From contig CACKEY010000005.1 of NCBI GenBank assembly GCA_902599315.1, forward strand, positions 48,837 to 112,836: a DNA stretch of 64,000 nt. The letters are read 5' to 3'. Source of the stretch: an uncultured SAR86 cluster bacterium. GTDB lineage: Bacteria; Pseudomonadota; Gammaproteobacteria; Magnimaribacterales; D2472. Shown piece by piece: positions 8,810-17,648 of this stretch. The notes beneath the pieces were generated by a model, which was given only the letters and a program-made list of their open reading frames with translations, ran no database searches and was not told the origin of the DNA. The stretch's first letter is position 1. Each line of letters opens with the position of its first letter. The translations under genes were made by a program, and so were the position numbers.

Positions 8810-9524
8810 AAAAATAGTCTTTATTACTGGAATTTCTAGAGGTATCGGATTGGAGATAGCTAAATGCTTCGTGAATGACGATTATTTTGTTATAGGGACA
8901 TCTAGATCAGCATTTAGAATTAATGATGAATTAAACTCTAAAAATTGCATTCATTTTATAATGGATGTTACAGATAGAAAACAGATTTCATCTTGTTTCG
9001 ATGAGCTTAAAAAAATTAATAAGATTCCAAATGTTTTAATTAATAATGCTGGGATAACCAAGGATCAACTCTTCTTAAGAATGAAAGAGGATGACTGGGA
9101 TGATGTCATTAATTCTAATCTCACGAGTGTGTTTAATATTACTAAATTATTCATTAAATCAATGGTAAAGGATCGTTATGGAAAAATAATTAATATATCG
9201 AGTGTTGCTGGGCTGATGGGTAATCCTGGTCAGGTAAATTATTCCGCGAGCAAGGCTGGCCTTGGAGGCTTTACTAGAGCTTTAGCTAAAGAGGTTGCTG
9301 CAAGAAATATTACAGTTAACTGCATAGCTCCTGGTTTCATTAAAACCGATATGACTAATCATTTTAAAGATGAAGAATTAGAAAATATCTTAAATCAAAT
9401 CCCTGCAAATAAAATGGGTAATCCTCAACAAATAGCTGATTTAGCATTGTTTCTAGCCTCTTCAAAAGGAAATTATATTACTGGTCAGACTATTTCTGTT
9501 GATGGTGGCCTTTACATGACCTGA
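8802..9524 (+). CDS. fabG: 3-oxoacyl-ACP reductase FabG
   Basis: NADPH-dependent short-chain dehydrogenase of the elongation cycle, 240 residues from the chosen start. The ATG at 8802 was preferred over an upstream ATG at 8772 inside fabD. It gives the family N-terminus MDKKIVFITGISRGIGLEIA and an 8-bp overlap with fabD (ATGGATAA). The Rossmann motif GISRGIG, the NNAG segment at 81-84, and the Ser134-Tyr147-Lys151 triad (NISSVAG and YSASK) are intact. The C-terminus VDGGLYM matches E. coli FabG. It sits directly before acpP. Confidence 0.96.
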   Translation: MDKKIVFITGISRGIGLEIAKCFVNDDYFVIGTSRSAFRINDELNSKNCIHFIMDVTDRKQISSCFDELKKINKIPNVLINNAGITKDQLFLRMKEDDWDDVINSNLTSVFNITKLFIKSMVKDRYGKIINISSVAGLMGNPGQVNYSASKAGLGGFTRALAKEVAARNITVNCIAPGFIKTDMTNHFKDEELENILNQIPANKMGNPQQIADLALFLASSKGNYITGQTISVDGGLYMT

Positions 9525-9533
9525 TGATTTTAT

Positions 9534-9560
9534 TTGTTTTTGTTAAAATTGTTGTAAAAT
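9534..9560 (+). promoter_or_regulatory. Candidate acpP promoter
   Basis: The 62-bp spacer between fabG and acpP contains TTGTTT (9534-9539) and TAAAAT (9555-9560) separated by 15 bp. A strong GGAGG Shine-Dalgarno follows at 9575-9579. E. coli acpP also has its own promoter in this position, and the abundance of ACP makes extra transcription plausible. The spacing is short and the surroundings are AT-rich, so this is a tentative call. Confidence 0.35.
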
Positions 9561-9586
9561 AGAATTCAATTAATGGAGGATGCCCT

Positions 9587-9817
9587 GTGAGTATCGAAGA
9601 AAGAGTAAGAAAAATTGTTTGTGAGCAACTTGGCGTTGGCGATGATGAGGTGAATAATGATTCTTCATTTGTAGATGATTTAGGAGCTGATTCATTAGAC
9701 ACGGTGGAACTAGTGATGGCTCTTGAGGAAGAGTTTGAACTTGAAATTGCTGACGAAGAGGCAGAAAAGATTTCAACTGTTCAAGAAGCTGTAAACTACA
9801 TAAACTCAAACAGCTAA
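9587..9817 (+). CDS. acpP: Acyl carrier protein
   Basis: Acidic 76-residue carrier of acyl intermediates in fatty-acid and lipid A synthesis. The sequence begins [20 protein letters not shown], and the 4'-phosphopantetheine attachment site is Ser36 in [10 protein letters not shown]. The start codon is GTG at 9587. A GGAGG Shine-Dalgarno at 9575-9579 with 7-nt spacing fixes it, and the nearby ATG at 9580 is out of frame. It lies between fabG and fabF as in E. coli and probably has extra transcription from a promoter in the preceding spacer. Confidence 0.97.
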   Translation: MSIEERVRKIVCEQLGVGDDEVNNDSSFVDDLGADSLDTVELVMALEEEFELEIADEEAEKISTVQEAVNYINSNS

Positions 9818-9828
9818 ATTTTTTTTTC

Positions 9829-11061
9829 ATGAAGCAACTACACAGAAGGGTTGTAGTTACAGGCTTGGGTGTATTATCACCAATTGGTAATACTTTGTCA
9901 GAAGCCTGGGATTCTTGCATAAACGGAGTATCAGGCATCTCAAAAATAGAGATTGACTTAAAAGATAATCCTGTAAAAGTTGGTGGTCGCCTAAAAAATT
10001 TTAATCCTGAAGATTTTCTTGACTCTAAAGAAATTAGAAGAACTGATCCATTTATTCAATACGGAATGATTGCTGCTGATCAATCTATAAACCACTCAGG
10101 AATTCTTGATTCTAAGATAGACTTGTCAAAAGTTGGTATTAATTTTGGAGCTGGTATTGGAGGTATAGATACAATAGAAAAAAATAAATCTTTATTGGAA
10201 GAAAGAGGTTATAAGAAAGTTTCTCCCTTCTTTGTGCCAGGATCAATTGTTAATATGATTTCTGGTTTAATTTCTATAAAGCATGGTTTTATGGGCCCAA
10301 ACACTTCAGTTGTTACAGCATGCTCAACTGGCAATCATTGTATTGGAACAGCCGCAAGATCTATTGCATACGGTGAAGCTGATGTAATGATTGCTGGAGG
10401 TGCTGAAATGGCTTCAACGCCTTTATCAATAGCAGGATTTACTGCGGCTAGAGCACTTTCTATGAATTCTGATCCTGAAACTGCAAGCAGGCCATGGCAT
10501 AAAGATAGAGATGGATTCGTGTTATCCGATGGAGCTGGTTCACTGGTACTTGAAGATTTTGATCATGCAAAAGCAAGAGGTGCAAAAATATATGCAGAGG
10601 TGATAGGATTCGGAACTAGTTCTGATGCTCATCATATGACAGCTCCTCCTGAAGATGGAAGAGGAGCAGCACTATCAATGACAAATGCAGTAAATGATGC
10701 TGAGATTCACCCATCTGAAATTGATTATATCAATGCACATGGGACCTCTACACCTTTGGGTGATGTTGCCGAAACAACTGCTCTTAAAAAAGTGTTTGGT
10801 GATAACGTTCCACAAATTAGTTCAACCAAGTCAATGACCGGACATACTCTTGGTGCAGCGGGCGCAATAGAATCAATATTTTGTATTCAAGCCATAAATC
10901 ACGGAATCATTCCTCCCACAATCAATCTAGATAAACCAGATCCATTGTGCGATTTAAATTATACTCCCTTGGTATCTGTTGAAAAAAACGTTAGAGTTGC
11001 TATGAATAACTCATTTGGATTCGGAGGAACTAACTCTACACTTGTCTTCAAACAAATCTAA
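9829..11061 (+). CDS. fabF: 3-oxoacyl-ACP synthase II FabF
   Basis: Condensing enzyme (KAS II) that extends acyl-ACP with malonyl-ACP, 410 residues. The catalytic Cys165 is in VVTACSTGNH, and the two active-site histidines are His304 in NAHGTSTPLGD and His339 in KSMTGHTLGAAG. The C-terminal NNSFGFGGTN motif is present. Because no fabH is found in this cluster, the initiating condensation must be encoded elsewhere or done by another enzyme; that cannot be decided here. The 3' end overlaps the start of the next gene (mltG). pabC, usually between them, is missing. Confidence 0.96.
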   Translation: MKQLHRRVVVTGLGVLSPIGNTLSEAWDSCINGVSGISKIEIDLKDNPVKVGGRLKNFNPEDFLDSKEIRRTDPFIQYGMIAADQSINHSGILDSKIDLSKVGINFGAGIGGIDTIEKNKSLLEERGYKKVSPFFVPGSIVNMISGLISIKHGFMGPNTSVVTACSTGNHCIGTAARSIAYGEADVMIAGGAEMASTPLSIAGFTAARALSMNSDPETASRPWHKDRDGFVLSDGAGSLVLEDFDHAKARGAKIYAEVIGFGTSSDAHHMTAPPEDGRGAALSMTNAVNDAEIHPSEIDYINAHGTSTPLGDVAETTALKKVFGDNVPQISSTKSMTGHTLGAAGAIESIFCIQAINHGIIPPTINLDKPDPLCDLNYTPLVSVEKNVRVAMNNSFGFGGTNSTLVFKQI

Positions 11062-12007
11062 ATTTTTTATATCTATAATTACTATATTCACTTTAGTAAT
11101 AAGCTTACTTGGAACCTCTGAATCATATTCTCAACTGAGAGTTGATGATAGATTAGAATTTTACAACGTAAGCAAAGGCGATTCATTCAATTCAATTTTT
11201 GATGACTTTTATTTGCACCCAATTCAAAAAATATTTTTAAAAATCTACTTAAAAAAAAATAAACTTCAAGTTGCTCAAGCTGGTCATTATTATCTAAAAA
11301 ATAAATCTTGGAAGGAATTTCTGAATTCAGTATCCAACGGAGATGTTGTCATATTTAAATTTGAAATCCCCTCAGGAAAAAATCTCTATGAGGTTAAAAA
11401 AATTATTTCTGAATCAAATTTTAAAAATGATTGTAAAAATTTTGATTGCTTAGACAATCGGTTTAATTTTGTAGAGGGCACATTAAAACCAGAAACTTAT
11501 TTTTATAAGCACTCATCATCCTTGGCTAGCATTTTACAAAAATCTCAGACTGAGTTTTTTCAAATAGCTTCAAATTTGTGGGGTAATAAAAACCCACAAT
11601 CACCAATTAAAAATTTATCAGATGCAATAATACTTGCTTCAATTGTTGAAAAGGAAGCTGGTAATAATGATGAGAAGCCAATTATTGCTGGAGTATTTTT
11701 ACATAGAATGTCCATTGGTATGAAGTTACAGGCAGATCCAACAATAATTTATGGTTTATTGCCAAATTTTAATGGTGATATCACAAAAGCAAATTTAAGA
11801 GATAAAAACAATCCATACAACACATATCAAATATCTGGCTTACCTCCAACTCCAATATCTACTGTTAGTAAATCTTCTTTAGAGGCAGTAATATTGGGTA
11901 TGAAAAATGATTATTTGTACTTTGTCGCTAAAGGAGATGGAACTCATAAATTCTCTAAGACTTATCAAGAGCATCTTGATGCTGTTAACAGATATCAACT
12001 TAATTAA
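11042..12007 (+). CDS. mltG: Endolytic murein transglycosylase MltG (YceG-like)
   Basis: Inner-membrane lytic transglycosylase that cuts nascent peptidoglycan strands and ends glycan polymerisation. An N-terminal membrane segment (FFISIITIFTLVISLLG) precedes a LysM-like part and the YceG catalytic domain. The catalytic Glu region is ASIVEKEAGNNDEKPIIAGVFLHRM, followed by LQADPTIIYGL, NPYNTYQISGLPPTPI and GTHKFSKTYQEH. No in-frame ATG exists before the membrane segment. TTG codons at 11042 (20-bp overlap with fabF) and 11015 (47-bp overlap) are the possible starts, so the exact start is uncertain. It is followed three bases later by tmk, the usual gammaproteobacterial order. Confidence 0.9.
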   Translation: MSSNKSKFFISIITIFTLVISLLGTSESYSQLRVDDRLEFYNVSKGDSFNSIFDDFYLHPIQKIFLKIYLKKNKLQVAQAGHYYLKNKSWKEFLNSVSNGDVVIFKFEIPSGKNLYEVKKIISESNFKNDCKNFDCLDNRFNFVEGTLKPETYFYKHSSSLASILQKSQTEFFQIASNLWGNKNPQSPIKNLSDAIILASIVEKEAGNNDEKPIIAGVFLHRMSIGMKLQADPTIIYGLLPNFNGDITKANLRDKNNPYNTYQISGLPPTPISTVSKSSLEAVILGMKNDYLYFVAKGDGTHKFSKTYQEHLDAVNRYQLN

Positions 12008-12010
12008 ATT

Positions 12011-12610
12011 ATGAAATTAATATCATTTGAAGGAATTGAGGGTGTTGGTAAGTCTACGCAAATTACTTTAATTCAAGAGTGGTTAAAAACAAAAGGTCTT
12101 AGCTCAAAACTAATTAGAGAGCCAGGGTCAACTGAGTTTGGAGAAAAAATAAGAGATTTATTATTATCAAATGATTCTGATATTTCAGCTCATACTGAGT
12201 TGTTATTAATGTTTGCTGCTAGAGCAGAGATGGTCAATGAGCATATGATTAACTCAAAAGAAGACATTATTCTCTGCGACAGATACTTTCATGCATCAAT
12301 TGCTTATCAAGGTTATGGAAGAAAGCTATCACTTGAACTAATTGAGAATTTAATTCAGAACATAAATTGTCCAATTCCAGACTTAACAATAATATATGAT
12401 CTTGATGTAAGACTTGGCTTTAAACGAAAAGCTAATGATGATATCGATAGAATTGAATCTGCTGGAGAAAATTTCTTTGAAGATGTAAGAAAAGGTTATC
12501 AGCAAATAGCTAAGGATAGGGAGGAGGTTGTAATATTAGATGCATCACTGTCCATAGATGTGTTGAATCAGCAAACTAAAGAATTGATCAAGCCTTTAAT
12601 TTTAAAATGA
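12011..12610 (+). CDS. tmk: Thymidylate kinase
   Basis: Phosphorylates dTMP to dTDP for DNA synthesis. The 199-residue protein has the P-loop GIEGVGKST (residues 8-16), the EPGSTEFGEKIRDLLL substrate segment where most homologues have EPGGT, the DRYFHASIAYQGYG motif, and a C-terminal Lys/Arg-containing LID region. Ser replaces the second Gly of EPGGT, a mild deviation. The stop overlaps the holB ATG (ATGA), so the two are translationally coupled. Confidence 0.95.
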   Translation: MKLISFEGIEGVGKSTQITLIQEWLKTKGLSSKLIREPGSTEFGEKIRDLLLSNDSDISAHTELLLMFAARAEMVNEHMINSKEDIILCDRYFHASIAYQGYGRKLSLELIENLIQNINCPIPDLTIIYDLDVRLGFKRKANDDIDRIESAGENFFEDVRKGYQQIAKDREEVVILDASLSIDVLNQQTKELIKPLILK

Positions 12611-13599
12611 ATTTAAAAAAATTTCCTTGGTTAACTGAAGTAGTAACAGCATATAAAAATCTTAATTTTCCTTCATCTATAATTATCGAAGGTGAATCGG
12701 GCCTTGCTAAAAATCACCTTGCTAATTTTTTTGCACAGAAACTATTATGCTCTGATGATTTAGCGCCTTGTGGTGTATGTAATTCATGTAACTATTTTTT
12801 AGCTAGCACACATCCAGATTTTTGTTTTCTCTCAGCTGACTCATGCTCAAGCATATTGCATTCTTATTCAAAAGCTAAAAAAGACTCAATGAATTCAAAA
12901 AAAATTGAAGGCGTCAGAGCCTTAAATGAATTCGTTGCTATGACCCACTCAGTTTCAAATCATAGAGTGGCTATAATTTTTGATGCTCATAATATGAATA
13001 TTAATTCTCAAAACGCACTTCTAAAAACTTTAGAGGAATTGCCTGAGAATAAGCATATATTTTTAGTTTCAAATAAACGTAAATATTTCTTACCAACCAT
13101 ATATAGTCGGTCAAACATTATTACAATAAACAATCCCAAATCAGACATCCTTGATCAATGGATAGCAGACAAAGGATATATTGATTATTCAACTATAGAT
13201 TTCGCTCCAGACTCAACACCATTAGAAATTGAGAGACTTATTAATAATGATATGGTTGGACAATATAAAGAAATTTCTCAAAATTTAAATTCTTATTGTT
13301 TAGGTGAAATAACCACGCCTGATTTAATAAAATTTTATAAAGAAATTAATATCACTTTTGATGAAAAAATAAATTCTATTATTTTATTCCTAAAGACCTG
13401 TTTAGGAATTGAAAAAGATTTTTATAAAGCTCATCCAGCTATTACAGCCTTAGAGCAAAAAAAACTGGATCCAATGTTACTAACAGACTTGATTGAACAG
13501 TTGGTCGAATATAAATACCAACTTATAAAAGTTCCATCCCTCAATGAACAGATTGGGCTAAATAGCTTTTTTCACAAAATAAAGAGTTTATTTACTTAA
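12607..13599 (+). CDS. holB: DNA polymerase III delta-prime subunit HolB
   Basis: Clamp-loader subunit of 330 residues that helps load the sliding clamp. It has the zinc module with Cys48, Cys55, Cys58 and Cys61, followed by THPDF. The sensor region NINSQNALLKTLEELPENKHIFLVS is typical. The P-loop is degenerate (GESGLAKN), as expected for delta-prime, which does not hydrolyse ATP. The SRC motif is SRS here, losing the Cys. It follows tmk with an ATGA overlap. The 3' end shares four bases (TTAA) with the stop of the convergent SDR gene. Confidence 0.9.
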   Translation: MNLKKFPWLTEVVTAYKNLNFPSSIIIEGESGLAKNHLANFFAQKLLCSDDLAPCGVCNSCNYFLASTHPDFCFLSADSCSSILHSYSKAKKDSMNSKKIEGVRALNEFVAMTHSVSNHRVAIIFDAHNMNINSQNALLKTLEELPENKHIFLVSNKRKYFLPTIYSRSNIITINNPKSDILDQWIADKGYIDYSTIDFAPDSTPLEIERLINNDMVGQYKEISQNLNSYCLGEITTPDLIKFYKEINITFDEKINSIILFLKTCLGIEKDFYKAHPAITALEQKKLDPMLLTDLIEQLVEYKYQLIKVPSLNEQIGLNSFFHKIKSLFT

Positions 13600-14360
13600 G
13601 CAGTAGCACCACCATCGACAATGATTGTCTGACCATTAATATATTTCCCAGCATCAGAGGCAAGCATGATTGCTGCTCCCGCCACTTCGTCAGGTTCTCC
13701 AATCCTTCTCATGGGGTGAGTGCTTGTATAGTGATCATGAAGAGTTGGATTTTCCCAGAGGCCCTTAGCAAAGTCTGTTCTAATCAAACCAGGAGCTATG
13801 CTATTCGCTCTTATATTGTGTTGACCATATTCAACAGCCATATTTTTGACCATCTGAATATCTGCTGCTTTGCTAATATTATAGGTTCCAATGAGGTTAC
13901 TACCTCGAGTTCCACCAATGCTGGAAATAATAATAATGACTCCATCTTTTCGTTCTATCATTTGTGGAGTAACTAAATTTGCTAATAGGTGATTTGCCTT
14001 AATGTTATTGTTGAGAACTTTATCAAACGCATCAGATGGTATGTCAGCCATTGAACCCATAAAAGGATTCGTTGCAGCATTACAAATCAAAACATCTATT
14101 TTACCTAAAAGTTTATTTGATTGATTTACAAGATTTTCAAGATCTGACTCAATAGCGATATTTCCAGCAATTGGAAATGCTAGCTCTGATCCTAAATGAT
14201 CATTTATTTCCTTAGCTGTGGCCTTGCAAGCATCAATTTTTCTGCTAGAAATAATTACTTTTGCTCCATGTATTGCTGCATGAAATGCAATTGATTTACC
14301 AATTCCCCTAGATGATCCCGTAATTAAAAATGATTTATTTTTTAAATTAAATAATGACAT
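13596..14360 (-). CDS. SDR-family oxidoreductase (DHRS4-like)
   Basis: Classical short-chain dehydrogenase of 254 residues. It has the Rossmann motif GSSRGIG (15-21), the NAATNPFMG segment at 94-102, the catalytic Ser (146/147), Tyr160 and Lys164 (YNISK), and the C-terminal VDGGATA. The NAAxNPFxG variant of NNAG resembles DHRS4/SDR25-like carbonyl reductases, so reduction of a ketone or aldehyde is likely, but the substrate is unknown. It is transcribed away from a glutaredoxin gene whose start is only 15 bp away. It converges on holB with a 4-bp overlap. Confidence 0.88.
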   Translation of the reverse strand: MSLFNLKNKSFLITGSSRGIGKSIAFHAAIHGAKVIISSRKIDACKATAKEINDHLGSELAFPIAGNIAIESDLENLVNQSNKLLGKIDVLICNAATNPFMGSMADIPSDAFDKVLNNNIKANHLLANLVTPQMIERKDGVIIIISSIGGTRGSNLIGTYNISKAADIQMVKNMAVEYGQHNIRANSIAPGLIRTDFAKGLWENPTLHDHYTSTHPMRRIGEPDEVAGAAIMLASDAGKYINGQTIIVDGGATA

Positions 14361-14375
14361 TTGGCTTATAATCCC

Positions 14376-14609
14376 ATGATGTTAAAAAATGTAGAAATAT
14401 ATTCTAAATCAAATTGTGTCTTTTGTGATAAAGCTAAGTATTACTTTGATCAAAACGACATTCCTTACCAAGAATACAACGTTGAAATTCCTGAGACTTT
14501 TAAAATTCTTATGGAGCGAAATCCAAACGCTAGAACAATGCCCCAAATCTTTATTGACGATAAGCTAATTGGTGGCTATACAGACTTAATGGAATTTGTA
14601 AACGAGTAA
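14376..14609 (+). CDS. grxC: Glutaredoxin 3 (GrxC-like)
   Basis: Small thiol oxidoreductase (77 residues from this start) with the active site CVFC at residues 14-17, in place of CPYC in E. coli. The TMPQIFIDDKLIGGYTDL segment provides the cis-Pro and glutathione-binding loop. The reading frame can also start at a TTG at 14361, but the paired ATGs at 14376 and 14379 sit right before the first beta strand and are preferred. There is no obvious Shine-Dalgarno in the 15-bp gap to the divergent SDR start, so the transcript may be leaderless or start inside the SDR gene. The AGCS symporter follows after five bases. Confidence 0.88.
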   Translation: MMLKNVEIYSKSNCVFCDKAKYYFDQNDIPYQEYNVEIPETFKILMERNPNARTMPQIFIDDKLIGGYTDLMEFVNE

Positions 14610-14614
14610 TTTCT

Positions 14615-16285
14615 ATGGACGCCTTTAATAATTTTCTTATACTTTTAGATGGCAATTTAAGTGGCTCATGGTGGTTTCCAGCTCTATTAATAGGCACAGG
14701 TATATTTTTTACTTTTTATCTTGGTTTCCCTCAATTTAGATTTTTTGGAAATGGATGGAGGATAGTCTCCGGCAAGTATGATAAAAGTGAGTCAAAAGGA
14801 GAAACTTCACCTTTCGAAGCACTTACAACTGCAATGTCTGGCGCAGTGGGTACCGGAAATATTGGGGGTGTTGCTTTGGCAATTTGGACTGGCGGTCCAG
14901 CAGCGATATTCTGGATGTGGATCACAGCAATTTTTGGAATGACTACAAAATTTGTTGAAGTAACGCTGGCTCATAAGTACAGAACAACTCTGTCAGACGG
15001 ATCAATATCTGGCGGGCCAATGTACTACATTGAGCAGGGCCTCAATATGAAATGGGTTGCCATATTATTTTCACTGCTGATGATGATTACTGCTATAGGT
15101 TCAGGCAATATGCCTCAAATTAATAACATTGCATTAGTTATGAATACAGAATTTGCTGTGCCAAAATTATTCACTGGATTATTCTTGGGAGCACTTTTGT
15201 GGATAATTATCATTGGTGGTATTCAAAGAATTGCATCTGTTGCCAGCAAAATAATACCAATTATGGGGATAATATATTTTGGTGGTGCTTTAATAGTTCT
15301 TGCTGAAAATTATCAAAATATTATTCCTTCATTTAATGCAATATTTGCACAAGTTTTCACTGGTTCTGCTGCAGTAGGAGGATTCTTGGGTGCTAGTTTT
15401 GCGATGAGTTTAAAATATGGTGTTGCGAGAGGCTTGTATTCTAACGAAGCCGGTCAGGGGTCTTCTCCAATCGCTCATGCATCTTCCAAAACAAAGAAAT
15501 CTGTTGAGCAAGGCATGGTTTCAATACTTGAGCCTTTCATAGATACCATTGTTGTCTGCAGTATTACTGCACTTGTGATCCTATCAAGCGGTGTTTGGAC
15601 ACAGAAATTTGATACAACATTCTCTAAGACAGATATGGTCATACTTGAGGGGGTCTATAGTGATGAAAAAAATGTTGATGGGAGCTATGCTTATCCTGAT
15701 CATATTAACGAATTAACTAAGTACGTTCAGTCCATGGACTCTGATGTTAATGAATTTTCTGGCTCCGTGAGCGTTCAAGATGGAAAATTAATTTCTAATC
15801 AAGTGACGGTCATTCATTCAAGATCAATTGCCGAAGACATTGTTATTTCATCAGCTGATACAGAATTATTTTCTGGAATCTTGAATGTCAAAAATGGCAA
15901 GATTAGTGAACAAGTCATTATTGAAGGCAAGTCTTTAGTTAGTTCTGCTGAATTAACAGCCAAAGCATTTTCGCAAGGTATTCTTGGTGATTTTGGTGGT
16001 AAATTGGTTGCAGTCGCATTACTGTTATTTGCCTTTTCCACTGCAATAGCTTGGTGTTATTACGGTGATAGATCGACAGCATATATTTTTGGCGAAAGAG
16101 GGGTGATTTGGTATCGGAACTTCTATGTATTATGTTTCATTGCTGCAGCCGTTATTGATACAACAGTTGTATGGAACATTGCTTATGTTGTAGTTGCTCT
16201 AGTTAGCATACCGAATCTTATTGCCCTGTTTGTTTTGCGCAATGAAATGAGAGAACAAGTTCTTAACTATGTAGATGAAAATTAA
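14615..16285 (+). CDS. Sodium:alanine/glycine symporter (AGCS family) with an inserted extracytoplasmic domain
   Basis: Inner-membrane Na+-coupled amino-acid importer. The AGCS signature covers GAVGTGNIGGVALAIWTGGPAAIFWMW and the following TKFVEVTLAHKYR. Further motifs are SGGPMYYIEQGL, GVARGLYSNEAGQGSSPIAHA and FAFSTAIAWCYYGDR. At 556 residues it is about 100 longer than typical members. The surplus is a hydrophilic insertion at about residues 329-444, between two membrane segments. It contains repeated beta-like stretches (EFSGSVSVQDGKLI, LFSGILNVKNGKIS). The insertion is probably periplasmic; its function is unknown. The gene follows grxC by five bases and converges on hisIE with a 2-bp gap. 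Confidence 0.92.
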   Translation: MDAFNNFLILLDGNLSGSWWFPALLIGTGIFFTFYLGFPQFRFFGNGWRIVSGKYDKSESKGETSPFEALTTAMSGAVGTGNIGGVALAIWTGGPAAIFWMWITAIFGMTTKFVEVTLAHKYRTTLSDGSISGGPMYYIEQGLNMKWVAILFSLLMMITAIGSGNMPQINNIALVMNTEFAVPKLFTGLFLGALLWIIIIGGIQRIASVASKIIPIMGIIYFGGALIVLAENYQNIIPSFNAIFAQVFTGSAAVGGFLGASFAMSLKYGVARGLYSNEAGQGSSPIAHASSKTKKSVEQGMVSILEPFIDTIVVCSITALVILSSGVWTQKFDTTFSKTDMVILEGVYSDEKNVDGSYAYPDHINELTKYVQSMDSDVNEFSGSVSVQDGKLISNQVTVIHSRSIAEDIVISSADTELFSGILNVKNGKISEQVIIEGKSLVSSAELTAKAFSQGILGDFGGKLVAVALLLFAFSTAIAWCYYGDRSTAYIFGERGVIWYRNFYVLCFIAAAVIDTTVVWNIAYVVVALVSIPNLIALFVLRNEMREQVLNYVDEN

Positions 16286-16287
16286 TG

Positions 16288-16878
16288 CTACTTTGATCTC
16301 ATATTTAGTTCATCCAAAACATCAGAAAAGTTAAGATTTAATTTTCTTAGAGTTACCAGCAGGTGATAAATCAAATCAGCCGTTTCATCTATTACTCGCC
16401 CGTCATTCGTAACAGCTGCAATAGAAACTTCACCAGCCTCTTCAGTAACTTTTTTGGCCATCTCTTTAATACCACCTTTAAATAACTGGTATGTGTAAGA
16501 GGATAAATCAGCCTCCTTAAATCTTAAATCAATCATTTCTTCTAATTTGTCAATTTCATTTAATGAGGAGGGAGAATCTTCAAAGCAAGAGTTTCGACCA
16601 AGATGACATGTAGGACCATTATTCTCAGCAAGAACAAGCAATGTGTCATTATCACAATCATGCATTATTTTTTTAATTTTAAGATTATTGCCTGAGGTTT
16701 CACCTTTGGTCCATAATTTTTGTCTAGTTCTACTAAAAAATGTTGCTAATCCTGTTGATTGGCTTATTTCAAGAGCTTCTTTATTCATATATCCCAGCAT
16801 TAAAACCTGCAGAGTTTTATGGTCCTGAATAATTGCTGGTATCAAACCATTAACCTTTTCCCAATCGAGTTTTATCAT
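16288..16878 (-). CDS. hisIE: HisIE: phosphoribosyl-AMP cyclohydrolase / phosphoribosyl-ATP pyrophosphatase
   Basis: Bifunctional enzyme of steps 2 and 3 of histidine synthesis, 196 residues. The N-terminal HisI domain (1-~105) has LGYMNKEAL, SRTRQKLWTKGETSGN, the metal-binding HDCDNDTLLV and CHLGRNSCF motifs. The C-terminal HisE domain (~115-196) has a helical MazG-like core with GIKEMAKKVTEEAGEV and DETADLIYHLLV. It is the last gene of the operon and overlaps hisF by four bases. Confidence 0.96.
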   Translation of the reverse strand: MIKLDWEKVNGLIPAIIQDHKTLQVLMLGYMNKEALEISQSTGLATFFSRTRQKLWTKGETSGNNLKIKKIMHDCDNDTLLVLAENNGPTCHLGRNSCFEDSPSSLNEIDKLEEMIDLRFKEADLSSYTYQLFKGGIKEMAKKVTEEAGEVSIAAVTNDGRVIDETADLIYHLLVTLRKLNLNFSDVLDELNMRSK

Positions 16879-17648
16879 AACGAAGTCCTTATATTAATTT
16901 TATTTGATTGCAATGAAGTTTTAATATCTTGAATTGAATATTCATTGTTATGAAATATACTTGCAGCCAGAGCGCCATCCACATTCGTATTTGCAAATAC
17001 ATTTATAAAATGATCAGCACTACCAGCCCCACCAGAGGCAATCATAGGCAAAGTACAGACTTTGCTTAATTCATTTAAAAGAGAAATGTCATAACCATTT
17101 TTCATGCCATCTTGATTCATGGAATTTATTACAACTTCGCCTGCACCAAGTTTTTGTACTTTTCTTATCCAGTCTAAAGCTAAAATTTCTGTTGAATGTG
17201 CTGTTAGTTCATTACCAGTTTTTGCAAAAAGGAAACTTTTTCCATCTAGCGTTTTAATGTCCATGCCAATTACGACACATTGTGATCCGAATTCTAGGCT
17301 CAATTCCCTAATTAAATTTGGGTTCTCCAAAGCAGGGGTGTTGATTGATACCTTATCAGCTCCAAGATTTAGTATTGATCTCGCATCATTCACTGATTTG
17401 ATGCCGCCAGCAACACAAAACGGTATATTTATAACATCGGATATCTTTGAAACCCATTCTTTACTGACAGTTGAGCCATCTGTACTCGCAGTAATATCAT
17501 AAAAAACAAGCTCATCAGCACCTTCTTGAGAGTACTTTTTTGCTAAATCTACTATAGATCCAACAATTTTATGATTTTTAAACTGAATACCTTTAACCAC
17601 ATGACCATCTCTAACATCTAAACATGGAATGATTCTTTTAGTAATCAT
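16875..17648 (-). CDS. hisF: Imidazole glycerol phosphate synthase, cyclase subunit HisF
   Basis: TIM-barrel subunit (257 residues) that uses ammonia from HisH to form imidazole glycerol phosphate and AICAR. It shows RIIPCLDVRDGHVVKG with the catalytic Asp near residue 11, GADELVFYDITAS, the phosphate-binding VAGGIKS and ASGGAGS loops, and the second catalytic Asp in NSMNQDGMKNGYD. It overlaps hisA upstream by 11 bp and hisIE downstream by 4 bp, so expression is likely translationally coupled and stoichiometric with HisH. Confidence 0.97.
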   Translation of the reverse strand: MITKRIIPCLDVRDGHVVKGIQFKNHKIVGSIVDLAKKYSQEGADELVFYDITASTDGSTVSKEWVSKISDVINIPFCVAGGIKSVNDARSILNLGADKVSINTPALENPNLIRELSLEFGSQCVVIGMDIKTLDGKSFLFAKTGNELTAHSTEILALDWIRKVQKLGAGEVVINSMNQDGMKNGYDISLLNELSKVCTLPMIASGGAGSADHFINVFANTNVDGALAASIFHNNEYSIQDIKTSLQSNKINIRTSL

